Of a DNA stretch of 64,000 bases, positions 46,920 to 58,109 are shown piece after piece. Position 1 is the stretch's first letter, and every line of letters starts with the position of its first letter. Source of the DNA: Euphorbia lathyris (taxonomy: Eukaryota > Streptophyta > Magnoliopsida > Malpighiales > Euphorbiaceae); NCBI RefSeq assembly GCF_963576675.1, contig NC_088915.1, positions 31,091,501 to 31,155,500 on the forward strand, given 5' to 3'. The notes under the pieces are model-generated. The model saw nothing but the letters and a program-made list of their open reading frames with translations, searched no databases and was not told where the DNA came from. The position numbers and the translations under genes are program-made.

Positions 46920-48317
46920 ATAAGTCATGGCTTCGATCGAAATAACAACTTCTGTTTCCACCCCAGCTTCGGAGCCACCCTCTTCAGGGCATACAACGCT
47001 TCATCTTCATCCAAGTCCATATATAAAGGAGATTTTTTCAGAATATTAGCTGATTCAATAGGAACCGGTGGAGATGGGAACGGCCGCCAAAGGTACATCA
47101 TTAATTCCAACAACATAAGGAGCCGAGGTCGTGGCTGCGAACACACAAAAGTCAAACACCAAAACAATTACATCAAAGCAAACCAACACAAAAACTACAA
47201 CATACTTTTTAGAAGGAGACACACCTTCAGCCGCCCTCAAAGAGCTACTACAAAGTGTGGCGGAACGGGGGAGAGGGCAAACCTTCAGGAAAGCAAGAAA
47301 CCATAAAACAACGGGCCATTAGATTCCTCCCCGGTTTGAAGACTAGCAACTTTGGCACGTCTCGTTGCAGCCTTAGCCTTTTCACTAGCACGTTTATGAG
47401 CTGCCGGTTGACGAGCTAACAATTTTAACAAGACATTATTCATGTTAGAGTTGGCATAAGTGGGAAAGATCAAAAGAATGCAAATAAGGAAGTGTTCATT
47501 AACCTGCAAGACTACGATTATAGGTGGGCGATCCTTCCACACGAACCCTGTGCTCCCCATCCACTACTAAAAAGGGCCTATCTCCACCAAATGATTCACC
47601 AGTTGATCCCTTGAGAAACCAAGGCGTGTGTTAGTCAAAGCTTAAAAAACGATCTTCTCATCATCGGAGAAGGGAGCCAGATCTTGAAAAGCATCCTTTT
47701 CTATAGCAACCGGATTCCAAGAGCAACAGAAAGGAAAATCAAAGGGATAAATAGAGTCCCCTAAAATTTTGTCATTCTCATCTTGGGGAAGACGAATCCA
47801 GAACCAATGAGGCTTGAAGTTCTTATTGTTGGAAAGGTTGTCATTTACAAATGAGGGAATCTTGGTAGGAAGCTTGGATATATGAAAAGCATCATTGATC
47901 TTTCGCCGGTAAAGAGTCCAGATGTGTCAAAAAAGACACCTCGTCAACACATACTCTAAATTTCTCAAAAACCTTGGCCAAACCTAAAAGGTCGAACCAA
48001 GCATTTGGAGACAATTGAGCTGGACATATCCCAAGCTCCCCCAATACATTCAGAAAAATCTCATAAAACCCTAGGTGGCCCTCAGACTCTTCAGTTATCA
48101 CCTAGCTAAGGGAAGGAACCCTAACTTCGATATGAGAAAATTCAAAGAAGTTATGCATCAACGTGGCTAGGGTAAGATCATCAAAAGTGGAAGGCTGTTC
48201 AAAATTCTTCAAATGAGGAACATTGGATTTTGGAGACCCTTTAGCTTCCTCCTCTATAGGTTTGCTTTTGTTACTAAGACTCTTACCCTTACTCCGAGAG
48301 GATCCCGCTCGAACCAT
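46920..48317 (-). pseudogene. Antisense gene of a second Tat-like element, decayed
   Basis: On the minus strand the frame 48317-47892, with one TAG at 48102-48104, encodes a Ser/Lys-rich N-terminus. After it comes LGFYEIFLNVLGELGICPAQ and LSPNAWFDLLGLAKVFEKF, which parallels the gypsy-type transposon domain of the antisense gene at 3963-7764. Further coding (HWFWIRLPQDEN, then a FPFCCSWNP segment) continues in another frame to about 47600. Pieces with a Lys/Ala-rich stretch (HKRASEKAKAATRRAKVA, about 47345-47400) and a short C-terminal exon follow to about 46920. It is followed, as in the first element, by an LTR on its right. Many frameshifts and stops; no function is claimed. Confidence 0.6.
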
Positions 48318-48736
48318 TTTAAATGGAAGAAATAAGAGGATAAAAGGAAAAAGAACTTATTTCAACAGAGGTCAAAACAAGAAAAAATCCATAACCTTAG
48401 GAGTCTCTAGAAAAAGGGAAAGACCGAAGGAGGAAAATGTGAATAGGATGCAACAACTAAAGAGAATAAGATAAAAGAGAGCAAAATAATAAAAAATACT
48501 TAAGGGAAAGTGGAGCGTCTCTAACATCAAAATTGATGTTCTTATTAAAGAGCCACCAAACACGGGATTCTGGACCCATTCCTAAGCAAGCATGCCAGCA
48601 AAGATATAAGTGACTCCATGATGACTTCGAGAAAATGACGGTTTGAAGCAAAATAACAAAATACAACTTTTACGAAAGGAAACCTTACAAAAGAATCCTA
48701 AAAGAATGTCTTCAAGACTTGGGGGTGTGAGACATC

Positions 48737-49250
48737 TGAGATCATGCTAAATGGTGTCACATGCATAACTTCAGTGCCATCCTCATTAAGACCCAAGTCC
48801 AAAGTAATGAAAGCCCAAAATGACGTATATGACGACCTATGACCCACTTCAGCAGCCCATATATGTCCAGGACGACCCAACCCCAATGAAAAGCAACCCA
48901 AAGTGGCTAACAGGATTCGGACCCCCATGCATAAAGGAATCTTCCAAAATACAATGCAATAAAGGATTCAGACTCTTTAAGGGATTAGGAATCCTAGCTC
49001 CATAAGGATTCCTAGGGGATGATAACCTTAAACCTAATCGAACACTATAAATAGACATGTATAGACACAATGTTCGATATGTTAACTACTATCTCAAACT
49101 AGTTCATATCCTTCCATTCGGTTCTAATCATAAAACTGACTTAGGCATCAGAGCGGGTTTGCCGAACTCCGGCCCCGTCTGACTTGCATACTGTTTTCTA
49201 GGATCATCATAACGGGTTGGACACATAAGCCAAATCAGATAACAAGTTAT
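48737..49250 (+). mobile_element. 3' LTR of the second Tat-like element
   Basis: It starts TGAGATCATGCTAAATGG after a purine-rich stretch (GACTTGGGGGTGTGAGAC). CTATAAATAGAC is present near 49047, and the leader includes CTTAGGCATCAGAGCGGG, similar to GGCATCGGAGC of the LTR at 8064. It matches the block at 29721-30237 along its length. The 3' end is approximate. Confidence 0.65.
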
Positions 49251-50282
49251 ATATATAACACTTTAAGTATAAACCCTATATTTGTGGGTTCACCATGAGT
49301 TATGAACTGCTATCCATGAGTTCACATGTAAGAGAAAAACATTTTATTCTAAACCTTTAACCATTATTTCACATGAAAATCATTGTTGAATAATTAAACA
49401 ACAGAAATAAACCCAAATCGTCGACGACGATTTTCTAATTAGAAACAAAATGGTGCCGACGATGGAGAAACAAGTATAGATCGACAGTGAACAGACTTTA
49501 GGTTGGAACGATGATTGTCTTTCTCCTTACTAGGTTTTTCTTCTTCGAAAAGATAAAATAGGTTTATGACAGTATTATTGTCTTTTGGGTTATTTTTTAG
49601 AATAATAACTCATTTAGTCCCTGACTATTTTGTTTATATTATCCTATTTTTTTTAAGATAAGTCCATTTAATTTAGTTTAAAAGTTATAAATTATAATAT
49701 TAAAATATAAATTTAATTATTACGAAGAATAATTGGGGATTCGTTGGGAATTTTCCATCGGGGATTAATGGGGCGAGGTCGGGGATCCCTACGGGGTGGG
49801 GATATCATTCTCCATCTCTGTCCCATCCCCGCTATGGAGGATAAAATTATCCCCATCCCCATCCCACTGATGCGGATGGGAAATCTCATGCTATATTTAT
49901 ATCCTTAATTAGAGGACTTCTACGGTGGACCGAGTGCAATGGATCCAACCAATGAAAAGGAGAATCATGCTACCTCATTGGGAGATAATTGGTGTAAGAA
50001 AAGAAAATGCACAATTGTTACGTTTCTATTGGTAGGGTCCAATAGACCAGGATCATAGTAGAATTTTTTCCCTAATTAAATGTATTAGATAGGTTTATTG
50101 TGGGTTTATAATAAACTAGCCAGTATAAAATTCATAAACAATTATATTTATTTAATCCATTATAATCCAAACAATTAATTTTTATGGATTAAATGGGATA
50201 AAATAAGGTGGGTTATAAAACCTCACCTAATTTTCAACAATTTTTTTTTTAGAGAGAATCAATATTAAACTTTTAATTATAA
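49251..50282. repeat. Second copy of the 30.3-31.6 kb block, with a deletion and a small MITE
   Basis: From about 49257 the sequence parallels 30625-31640 (CACTTTAAGTATAAA, ATTCTAAACC/ATCGCTAACC, GGGGATTAATGGGG, TTTTAGAGAGAATCAATATT). The left end of the hAT-type element present at 30374 is missing here. A 161 bp insert at 49912-50072 has imperfect inverted ends (ACTTCTACGGTGGACC and its partner) and flanks TAATTA on both sides, so it looks like a small MITE. Confidence 0.6.
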
Positions 50283-51763
50283 TTTTTTTTGGTAGAAAAG
50301 GAAAGAAAAACAAACAAACAAAGTCGCTTAACCCGGGATTAGCCTGGGAAAGCTGACCCCCACCAAATCATCCAAGATCAGGGATGAAATGAACATCGGA
50401 GGAGAAGAAAAGGTTGGGAGACCCAACATCCTTGTATGACCTTCAACCGCGAGACGGTCCGCCACCCGATTTTGCTCCCTATAAATATGGCCGAAGCTAA
50501 GAAAATCAAAGGAAGAGCAAATCCTTCCGATACCTTTGATTAAATTTTGGCTATTCAAGCAAACAGCATTATTCTCCGAGATCATTCTGACAGCTTTAAG
50601 GTTATCAGATTCCACAAGAAGCTTCTTTACCCCCAGATTTTTAGCTAGCCTAAGGCAAAAGACAATCCCCCAAAGTTTTGCAGAAAAGGACGAACCCATG
50701 CCGAAATTCTGAGAGAAACCGGAAACCCAACCACCACCATCATCTCTCAGAACCCCTCCCGCAGCAATTCTCCCGTCTTTTAGACAAGAGCCATCAATGT
50801 TTAGCTTAACCACACCTTCACTAGGCATACACCAGACTAAGAGATGGACATCTTTCCTCTGAATAGCCCTAGCCAAGGGATCCTTAATGAAGCTATCAAC
50901 CAAGGTGCAAATCTTTTTGGAAAAGAAATAAAAAACATTAGGAATAACAACCGTTTCTCCTCCAAAAATCTCCTCATTCCTCCATTTCCAAATCTGATGA
51001 CATACAACCACAAATAAGAGAACACCATGCTTCAAATCACCCAAAAGTTTCCCATTAACCCCATCCACAAACCAATCCAGCTCAGAGTGGGATAAAAAAG
51101 TAGACAACACCTTTATAGGGAGAACTTTCCTCCACACTTCTTTACTCTTCGCACAGTCTCTGAGAGCATGGCACAAAGTTTCTTCATGACCTCTGCATCT
51201 GCCACACGCTCCAGACTCCACCAAATGCCTGCTTTTCCCATCAGAATTAGTAAGCAACCTATTTTTAACACCTAGTCACAGGAAGCTTCTAATACGGTAA
51301 GACACTTTTAAGGCCCAACTCGTCTTCCACACCTCTGGGTGCGAAGTTTCCAATTCTTGATAGAAAGCCTAAAAAGCCGATTCACAAGAAAAAGCCCCGT
51401 TGTTTGTCAAAGACCAACAGTAACTATCCCTATCTTCCTCCTTACTACTAATCTGAACTCCTCTGATTCTCAGGAGCGATTCCAGACTGAGGTAAGAATC
51501 AAACTCTGACCAAATCCAATCACCATCAGAATCCACCACATCTGCAATCCTCCAGTTCTGAATTTCTAAAGGCGGTAAAGACTCACAAACCTCCAATAAA
51601 GGCTTTTTACCAATTCAGATATCATTCCAGAAGCTAATAGATTTACCATTACCCACATTCCACCCAATCCCTGAGCAAAAATCAGCAAACATAGCACTAA
51701 GGCCTTTCCAAAGAAAGGAATAATTAACCACTCTATCCTTAGGACCCCCAAAGACCTTATCCT
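50283..51763 (-). mobile_element. 3' half of an L1 LINE
   Basis: The 3' poly-A is the T run from 50283 with GGTAGAAAAGG. The minus strand encodes the end of ORF2: the RT tail (FGGPKDRVVNYSFLWKGLSA near 51700), the zinc-binding region and the RNase H domain (VKLNIDGSC, ESDNLKAV, REQNRVADRLAVEGH), ending FPRLIPG at 50328. Stops include a TGA near 51275 where the other copy has Trp. The element is cut at 51763 by the start of the SIRE LTR. Confidence 0.88.
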
Positions 51764-53266
51764 TGTTGAAACACCTTTCCACATGATTTTGATTTGACAA
51801 AACTATTTAAGTTAATCCATGATTTAGGGACAATTAAATTTAAGTGCTTTGATTTAATTGTACTAATATGTTTGTTCAATATTGAGCATAAATATAAATG
51901 AAAATAGAAATAAAAAGTAAGACATGACGAAGTTAGCATGAGAACACAGCATAAGCTGAGTGAAGTACAACTCAGCGTAATAGAAGATAAGTCATCCTCT
52001 GAACAGAAGCTTGAAGATCAAGCTAACCAATGAAGCTGAGTGGAACGCAACTCAATATCAAAAGTAGAGAAGTCTTCTTGGGAACTATATCTTGCAGAAC
52101 GAAGCTGACCATGGAAGCTGAGTAAAAGAGAACTCAGTATCAGAATTGGCAACAATCATAGACAACGGCTATCAAAGTCAAGCTTGGTGATCTTCAGGAC
52201 AGCGCGAATGATCTGTTTGCTAAAAGACAAGATCTGACAACTATCTGCACCAATTCAGAAGCTTTGGAAATATGCATGGATACAGTTTCAAGATGCATGG
52301 GTCAACTGTTCGTTAGCTAAAAGACGAACTGGCGCAAGAAGATGAAACCTGCGAGAAAAAGACAAACCTGATGACTGTGGAATTCAGACGACAGGATTGG
52401 CCTGCAAATCTGAAGCTGACCAGAACATGTCGTCGAAAGGAGCTGTTTGAATCCAACGGATAATTCCGGATTCAAATGATTGAGCTTTCAGGTTTCAACT
52501 ATAAAAGGACAAGTATACTTCTTAGATTTTAAGCCGATTGCCGAAATACAAGATAACAAAAAGCATACATACAAAAGCACACCAAAACAAGAAAAAGATC
52601 TTACACCAAACTTCCATATCTGTGTAAATGCTAGAGTGATTTTCTTTGTAATCATCTAAAGTGTTCTTTGTCTGAAAAAGAACAATTTTGTATCAATCGT
52701 AGTATTGAGAGAGTGTGCTGAGTACTCGGTGTTAAGTACTCAGTGGTAGAGAAATCTAGGTGTTTGGTTATAGCACTTAGTAGGAGTTGAGTAGACGAAT
52801 AGAGGACGGTACTCTTGCATATTCAACTGCCTTGTAAACGGTTTGTGCTCTACCTTTAAAGAGCTCAGTATTGGATTTAAAAAGCCTAGAGGGATTCTGG
52901 GGACTAGACGTAGGCGGAGAGGCCGAACCAAGATAAGTCGTGCTGAGTAATCTCTAACTCTCTTTCAATATATATTTGTATGTGTTACTTGCTATATTTA
53001 CTCAGTATATAAATTGTTTGAACTGACACTGAGTAAATTAGAGTGCTGAGTTGGAAGCTGACTACAGAAGTGTCAATTCCTAACTCACAAGTAAAACAGT
53101 TCTAGTCAGTACCTGACTAAAGCCATCTTACGCCTCACTTGGGCACGCTGACCAAAGCTGAGTTGTGAAACTCAAAGAATTTAATTAAGTCAGTGTAATT
53201 AAAACGAAAAAGTTATATTAGTTCCTAACCCCCCCCCCCCTTTGAACTAATCACACGGGACCAACA
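51764..53266 (+). mobile_element. 5' LTR of the SIRE-type element
   Basis: It starts TGTTGAAACACC and ends GGGACCAACA. TATAAAAG lies at 52500-52507. A run of twelve C residues is at 53229-53240. Length is 1503 bp. It is related to the solo LTR at 44134-45514. Confidence 0.85.
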
Positions 53267-53268
53267 AG

Positions 53269-53280
53269 TGGTATCAGAGC
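53269..53280 (+). other. Primer binding site
   Basis: TGGTATCAGAGC, two bases after the LTR, is complementary to the 3' end of initiator methionine tRNA, the usual primer of plant Copia elements. Confidence 0.9.
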
Positions 53281-53330
53281 TAATTAGCACACAACTCAAA
53301 GATTTAACAATCTTGAGCTGATCCCGATAA

Positions 53331-54470
53331 ATGGCTGAGAATAGCACTCGTTTCCTTCCCGGGAACCAAACAACACAGATACTCCCAGAGGGATTATCAA
53401 TTAGTCGGCCTCCCCTATTCTTTGGATCAAATTATACATTCTGAAAGAATATGATGAAGAACTTTATTCAAGCCATGAACATGAGTGCATGGCTTGCAAT
53501 TGTTCAAGGTCCATACGTACCTTATAAAACTCTTAACAATGAGAAAGTTGTTAAGAATGAAACTGAGTGGTCAGAAGATGACCTTAAGAAATTACAAAAC
53601 AATGCTTCGGCTATCAACATGATTCATTGTGCTCTAGATGCTGCAGAGTACAATAAAATTTCAGGTTGCGAGTCAGCTCAGGAGATATGGAAAAAGCTGG
53701 AGGTGACCTATGAAGGCACAAGCAAAGTCAAGGATTCCAAAGTGAACCAACACATGAGACTGTACGAGCTGTTCGAGATGAACGAAAATGAAGACATCTC
53801 GGAGATGAACTCAAGGTTCACCAACATAATAAATGAGCTCAATAGGCTTGGAAAGAACTTCACCGAAGAGGAACATGTGAAGAAAATATTGAGAAGCCTT
53901 CCCAAAAGCTGGCAAGCCAAGAAGACAGCGGTGGAAGAAGCTCAGGACTTGACTACATATAAGTATGACGAGCTGATCGGATCTCTGCTGACTCATGAGA
54001 TCTCTATGAAGAACTTCGAAGCAAAAGAGAAGTCAGAGGACAAGAAGCAGAAATCTCTTATCATGAAAGCTGACTCGACCGAAGCTGACTCATCAGACGA
54101 TGAGGAGATGGCCATGTTCACAAGAAAGATGAAGAAGTTGTTCAGGAAGAATGACAGGAACAGCAAAAGGCCATACAAAAGAAGCGACAGGTACAAAGCT
54201 GAATCCAGTGAAAACAGATACAAAAAGGACAGCTCTAAGCCCGTCACATGCTTTAAGTGCCATCAAACTAGGCATATTAAGTCAAGCTGCCCTAATCTAA
54301 AGAAAGAAAAGAAGGGAAGCAAGAAGGCAATGGTGGCCACATGGAGTGACAACGATGACTCAACATCATCAAAAGTTGAAGCCACTGAGTCGGCAAACAT
54401 CTGTTTCATGGTCGATGACGCTGTTGACCACACTCGATCTGAGCAAGCTGACCTTTCAGAAGAGTCATAA
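53331..54470 (+). pseudogene. Copia gag
   Basis: The ATG at 53331 opens a frame with a TGA at 53442-53444 (where Trp is expected before KNMM) and ends at TAA 54468-54470. It has the UBN2/Retrotran_gag-type capsid region (ACSA-like NASAINMIHCALDAAEYNKI, EIWKKLEVTYEGT) and a CCHC zinc knuckle, CFKCHQTRHIKSSC, near 54250-54291. A Lys/Ser-rich segment separates them. The product would form particles around the RNA. In this element the pol region continues in the same frame after the stop. Confidence 0.86.
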
Positions 54471-57400
54471 CAAGAGGAACACCCCAATGAGGTGAGCCTG
54501 AGGTGCGTGGAGAAGTTAAAGCTTTGGTATATTGACATCGCATGCTCGAGGCATATGACTGGTGATGAAACTCAGTTCATCACACTTGAGCTTAAATGAG
54601 GAGGTAACGTAAGCTTTAGAGACAATAAGAAGGGTAAGATAGTAGGGTCAGGTACTATCGGAGGTAAACCCGCTATTAAGTCAGTCTCCTTAGTTAAGGG
54701 TCTCAAATATAACCTATTGAGCGTAGCTCAGCTGTGTGACAGCGGTAGGCAGGTTATATTTGATGCTACTCAGTGTCGAATACTCGAGGGAAAAACAAAC
54801 AAATTGATTTTAATTGCCCCTCGTGTTGACAACGTATATATGTTGAGTTTAGAAAAACAATTTTCAAAAAATATATGCTTAGTATCTAAAGAGGATAACT
54901 CCTGGCTATGGCATAGGAGACTTGGTCATGTAAGCATGGACCTCCTTGCCAAATTAGCTAGAAAGCAATTAGTTGAGGGATTGCCCAAATTGAAATTTGA
55001 AAAAGATCAATTATGTAATGCTTGTCAGCAAGGTAAACAAACAAAAAAGTCTTTTCAAAGTAAAAACATTGTCTCAACCAAGAGACCATTGGAATTACTA
55101 CATTTGGACCTTTTCGGACATGTCCAGCCACTCAGCTAGGGCGGTAAGAAATTCTCCTTAGTCATTGTAGACGATTTCTCTCGGTATACTTGGATCATCT
55201 TGCTGAGTAGCAAGGATGAAACTTTTGAGATGTTTGCAACATTGATTAAGAAGCTTGAAAATGACAAAGACCTAAGAGTAGCTCATATTAGAAGTGACAA
55301 TGGCGGAGAATTCAAAAACCAACAGTTTGATGAATTCTGCGAAGCCAGTGGCATTGACCATAACTTTTCTGCTCCTAGGACACCTCAACAAAATGGGGTT
55401 GTTGAAAGGAAGAACAGAATAATAGTTGAAATTGCTAGGACAATGCTAAGCGAAAATAGGCTTTCAAAGTAATTCTGGGGTGAAGCTGTCCACACAGCAT
55501 GCTACATACTGAATAGGGCTTTAGTTAGACCTATACTCAAGAAAACCCCTTATGAACTTTGGAAAGGATGAAAGCCCAACATTGGCTACTTTCGTGCCTT
55601 TGGGTGTAAGTGCTTTATACTCAATACAAAAGATAACCTTGCTAAGTTTGATGCTAAAGCTGACGAAGCGATCTTTTTAGGGTACTCAACTAACAGTAAA
55701 GCATATAGGGTGTATAACAAACGAACTCAAGTTGTAGAAGAGTCTGTCCATATCGAGTTCGATGAAACTGACCCTGCAAAAAAGACAACTCAATCCGCCA
55801 AAGATGACCCAAGCTCAGCTTCCGCTGACCAAATTGGAGCCGCTGAGTCATCCGTACAAGGGCTGACCAAAGGTAAAAACGAAACCGAAATTACCTTTGC
55901 TAACCAATCTACTCCTGCAGACATTGTAGAAACACCTATTCCAGACAACTCAACATTACCCAAAGAAATAAAAATTCTAAGAGGACATTCGGAGAAGTCC
56001 ATCCTTGATGCCGCTGACAACAAGCTGATGACAAAGTATCTCGGCAATGTTGCATTCGTCTCAGTGCAGGAGCCAAAGAACTTCTCAGAAGCTGAGCACG
56101 ACGAACATTGGATCAATTCTATGCAAGAGGATATTGATCAATTCAAAAGAAATGAGGTATGTGATTTAGTACCAAAACCTAGGAATCAAAAGACTATAGG
56201 AACTAAGTGGGTCTTTAGAAATAAACTAGATGAGCAAGGCAATGTGGTCAGAAACAAAGCCCGACTTGTAGCCCAAGGCTATAGTCAGTAAGAAGGCATT
56301 GACTACGGTGAAACCTTTGCTCTCGTTGCTAGGCTAGAGGCTATACGAATATTGTGTGCATATGCTAGCTATATGAACTTTAAACTATATCAAATGGATG
56401 TCGAAAGTGCTTTTCTTAATGGATTTATAAACGAAGAGGTTTATGTTAGTCAGCCTCCAGGGTTTGAAGATCCAAAACTTCCAAACCACATTTATAAACT
56501 CAAGAAGGCCCTATACGGCCTAAAACAAGCACCACGTGCCTAGTACGAGAGGTTGACCAATTTCCTGTTGACCAGGAACTATGTCAGAGGCAAAGCTGAC
56601 ACAACCTTATTCATTAAGAAAAAGGGTAAAAATACTCTGTTGGCACAAATTTACGTAGATGGCATAATCTTTGGTGCTACTGATGAATCTATGTGCAAAG
56701 AATTTAGTAATCAGATGCAAACTGAGTTCGAGATGTCTATGATGGGTGAACTCAACTTCTTCCTTGGTTTACAAATCAAGCAAGGGAAGAACGACATCTT
56801 CATTAGTCAGTCCAAGTACGCCAAAGAAATGTTAAAGAAATTTGATATGGAAGAATGTAAGCCCATATCAACCCCAATGGCACTGACACTGTCCTTTGCG
56901 CTAACGAGAAAGGTAAGTCAGTAGATAGCAAGTTATATCGAGGTATGATAGGCTCTCTACTTTATCTTACTGCTAGTAGACCTGACATTCAGTACTCAGT
57001 ATGTTATTGCGCAAGATATCAAGCTGACCCCAGAGAATCTCATCTTATAGCTGTAAAAAGAATTTTCAGATATTTGCAGAGCTCAGTTAACGCAGGTTTA
57101 TGGTATCCAAATACAAATGACTTCACACTCATTGGATACACTGACGCTGACTATGGACGAGATAAGCTAGAACGTAAAAGCACTTTAGGAGGATGTCACT
57201 TCCTAGGAAGCTGTCTAGTATCTTGGTTCAGTAAGAAGCAATCATCAGTGGCCCTGTCTACAACTAAAGCTGAGTACATTGCTGCTGGAAGCTGTGTGGC
57301 CCAGGTCCTATGGATTAAGCAACAGCTAGAGGATTATGGAGTCAAAACGGGAACAATAGATGTCAAATGTGACAACAAGAGTGCCATTGACCTATCCAAA

Positions 57401-57598
57401 AATCCAATCCAACACAACATGATGAAGCATGTCAGCATAAGGCATCACTTCATTAGAGATCACGTACTCAAGGGTGAGATCAAGCTGACTTATGTTCCAA
57501 CAGATGAACAGCTTGCAGATATCTTTACGAAGCCTCTGGCTCGTGAGCAATTCAACATACTAAGGGAAGCTATTGGTATGTCTAATCCTCTTCAATGA
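54471..57598 (+). pseudogene. Copia pol (protease, integrase, RT, RNase H)
   Basis: The protease begins near 54523 with WYIDIACSRHMTGD, where the catalytic DSG triad reads DIA. The integrase has the zinc finger (HRRLGHVS, CNACQQGK) and core residues in LDLFGHV, IRSDNGGEF and PQQNGVVERKN. In the [12 protein letters not shown] and LYGLKQAP are present, but the catalytic YVDD reads YVDG near 56655. RNase H includes TDADYGRD, TKAEYIAA and CDNKSAIDL. Stops lie at 54597, 55137, 55470, 55569, 56289 and 56541. A frameshift near 56890-56925 moves the end to another frame (56945-57598). No activity is expected. Confidence 0.88.
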
Positions 57599-58109
57599 AA
57601 TTCTATGTTTAAATTGAATGATGAGTGATTACCATGCTGAGTAATTTTTGCTAAATTAGTAACTGTTGCATGCAAATTCAAACGTGATATAAAATCACTT
57701 CATGCTGAATAAGACTTACATACTGAGTGATTATCCTAAGCTGAGTTACTAAGCACACGAATAAATCTTCTACGTAAAACTGACTACTCAGAATACCAAA
57801 CGTTTAAAATTCTTAACGCTGAGTAAAGATGCATTGCACAATTAATGCTGGCACGCGTATTAAATAGCCATATAGGATGACGTAAGAGCAATAATTAGAA
57901 AACACATGCGCCGATTGTGTCATAAATGCCAGAATCATTGTCGGTTGATTATCTCGAGGTCAAAACCGCCACCTCAATGATTCAGATCAATTCGACACCC
58001 CTATAAATAGTGGATGAATTCCCACCTCTACCTCTTTACACTTGAAATTTCTGGCAATCAATCTCTCTCCATCTAAAATTCCCAAACCTCTCAAAAATCT
58101 CTGAAAATC
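57599..58109 (+). other. Spacer between pol and the third ORF
   Basis: Noncoding, with frequent CTGAGT and GCTGAG words. A TATAAATAG at about 58001-58009 lies about 100 bases before the third ORF and could act as a promoter for it. Confidence 0.4.
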
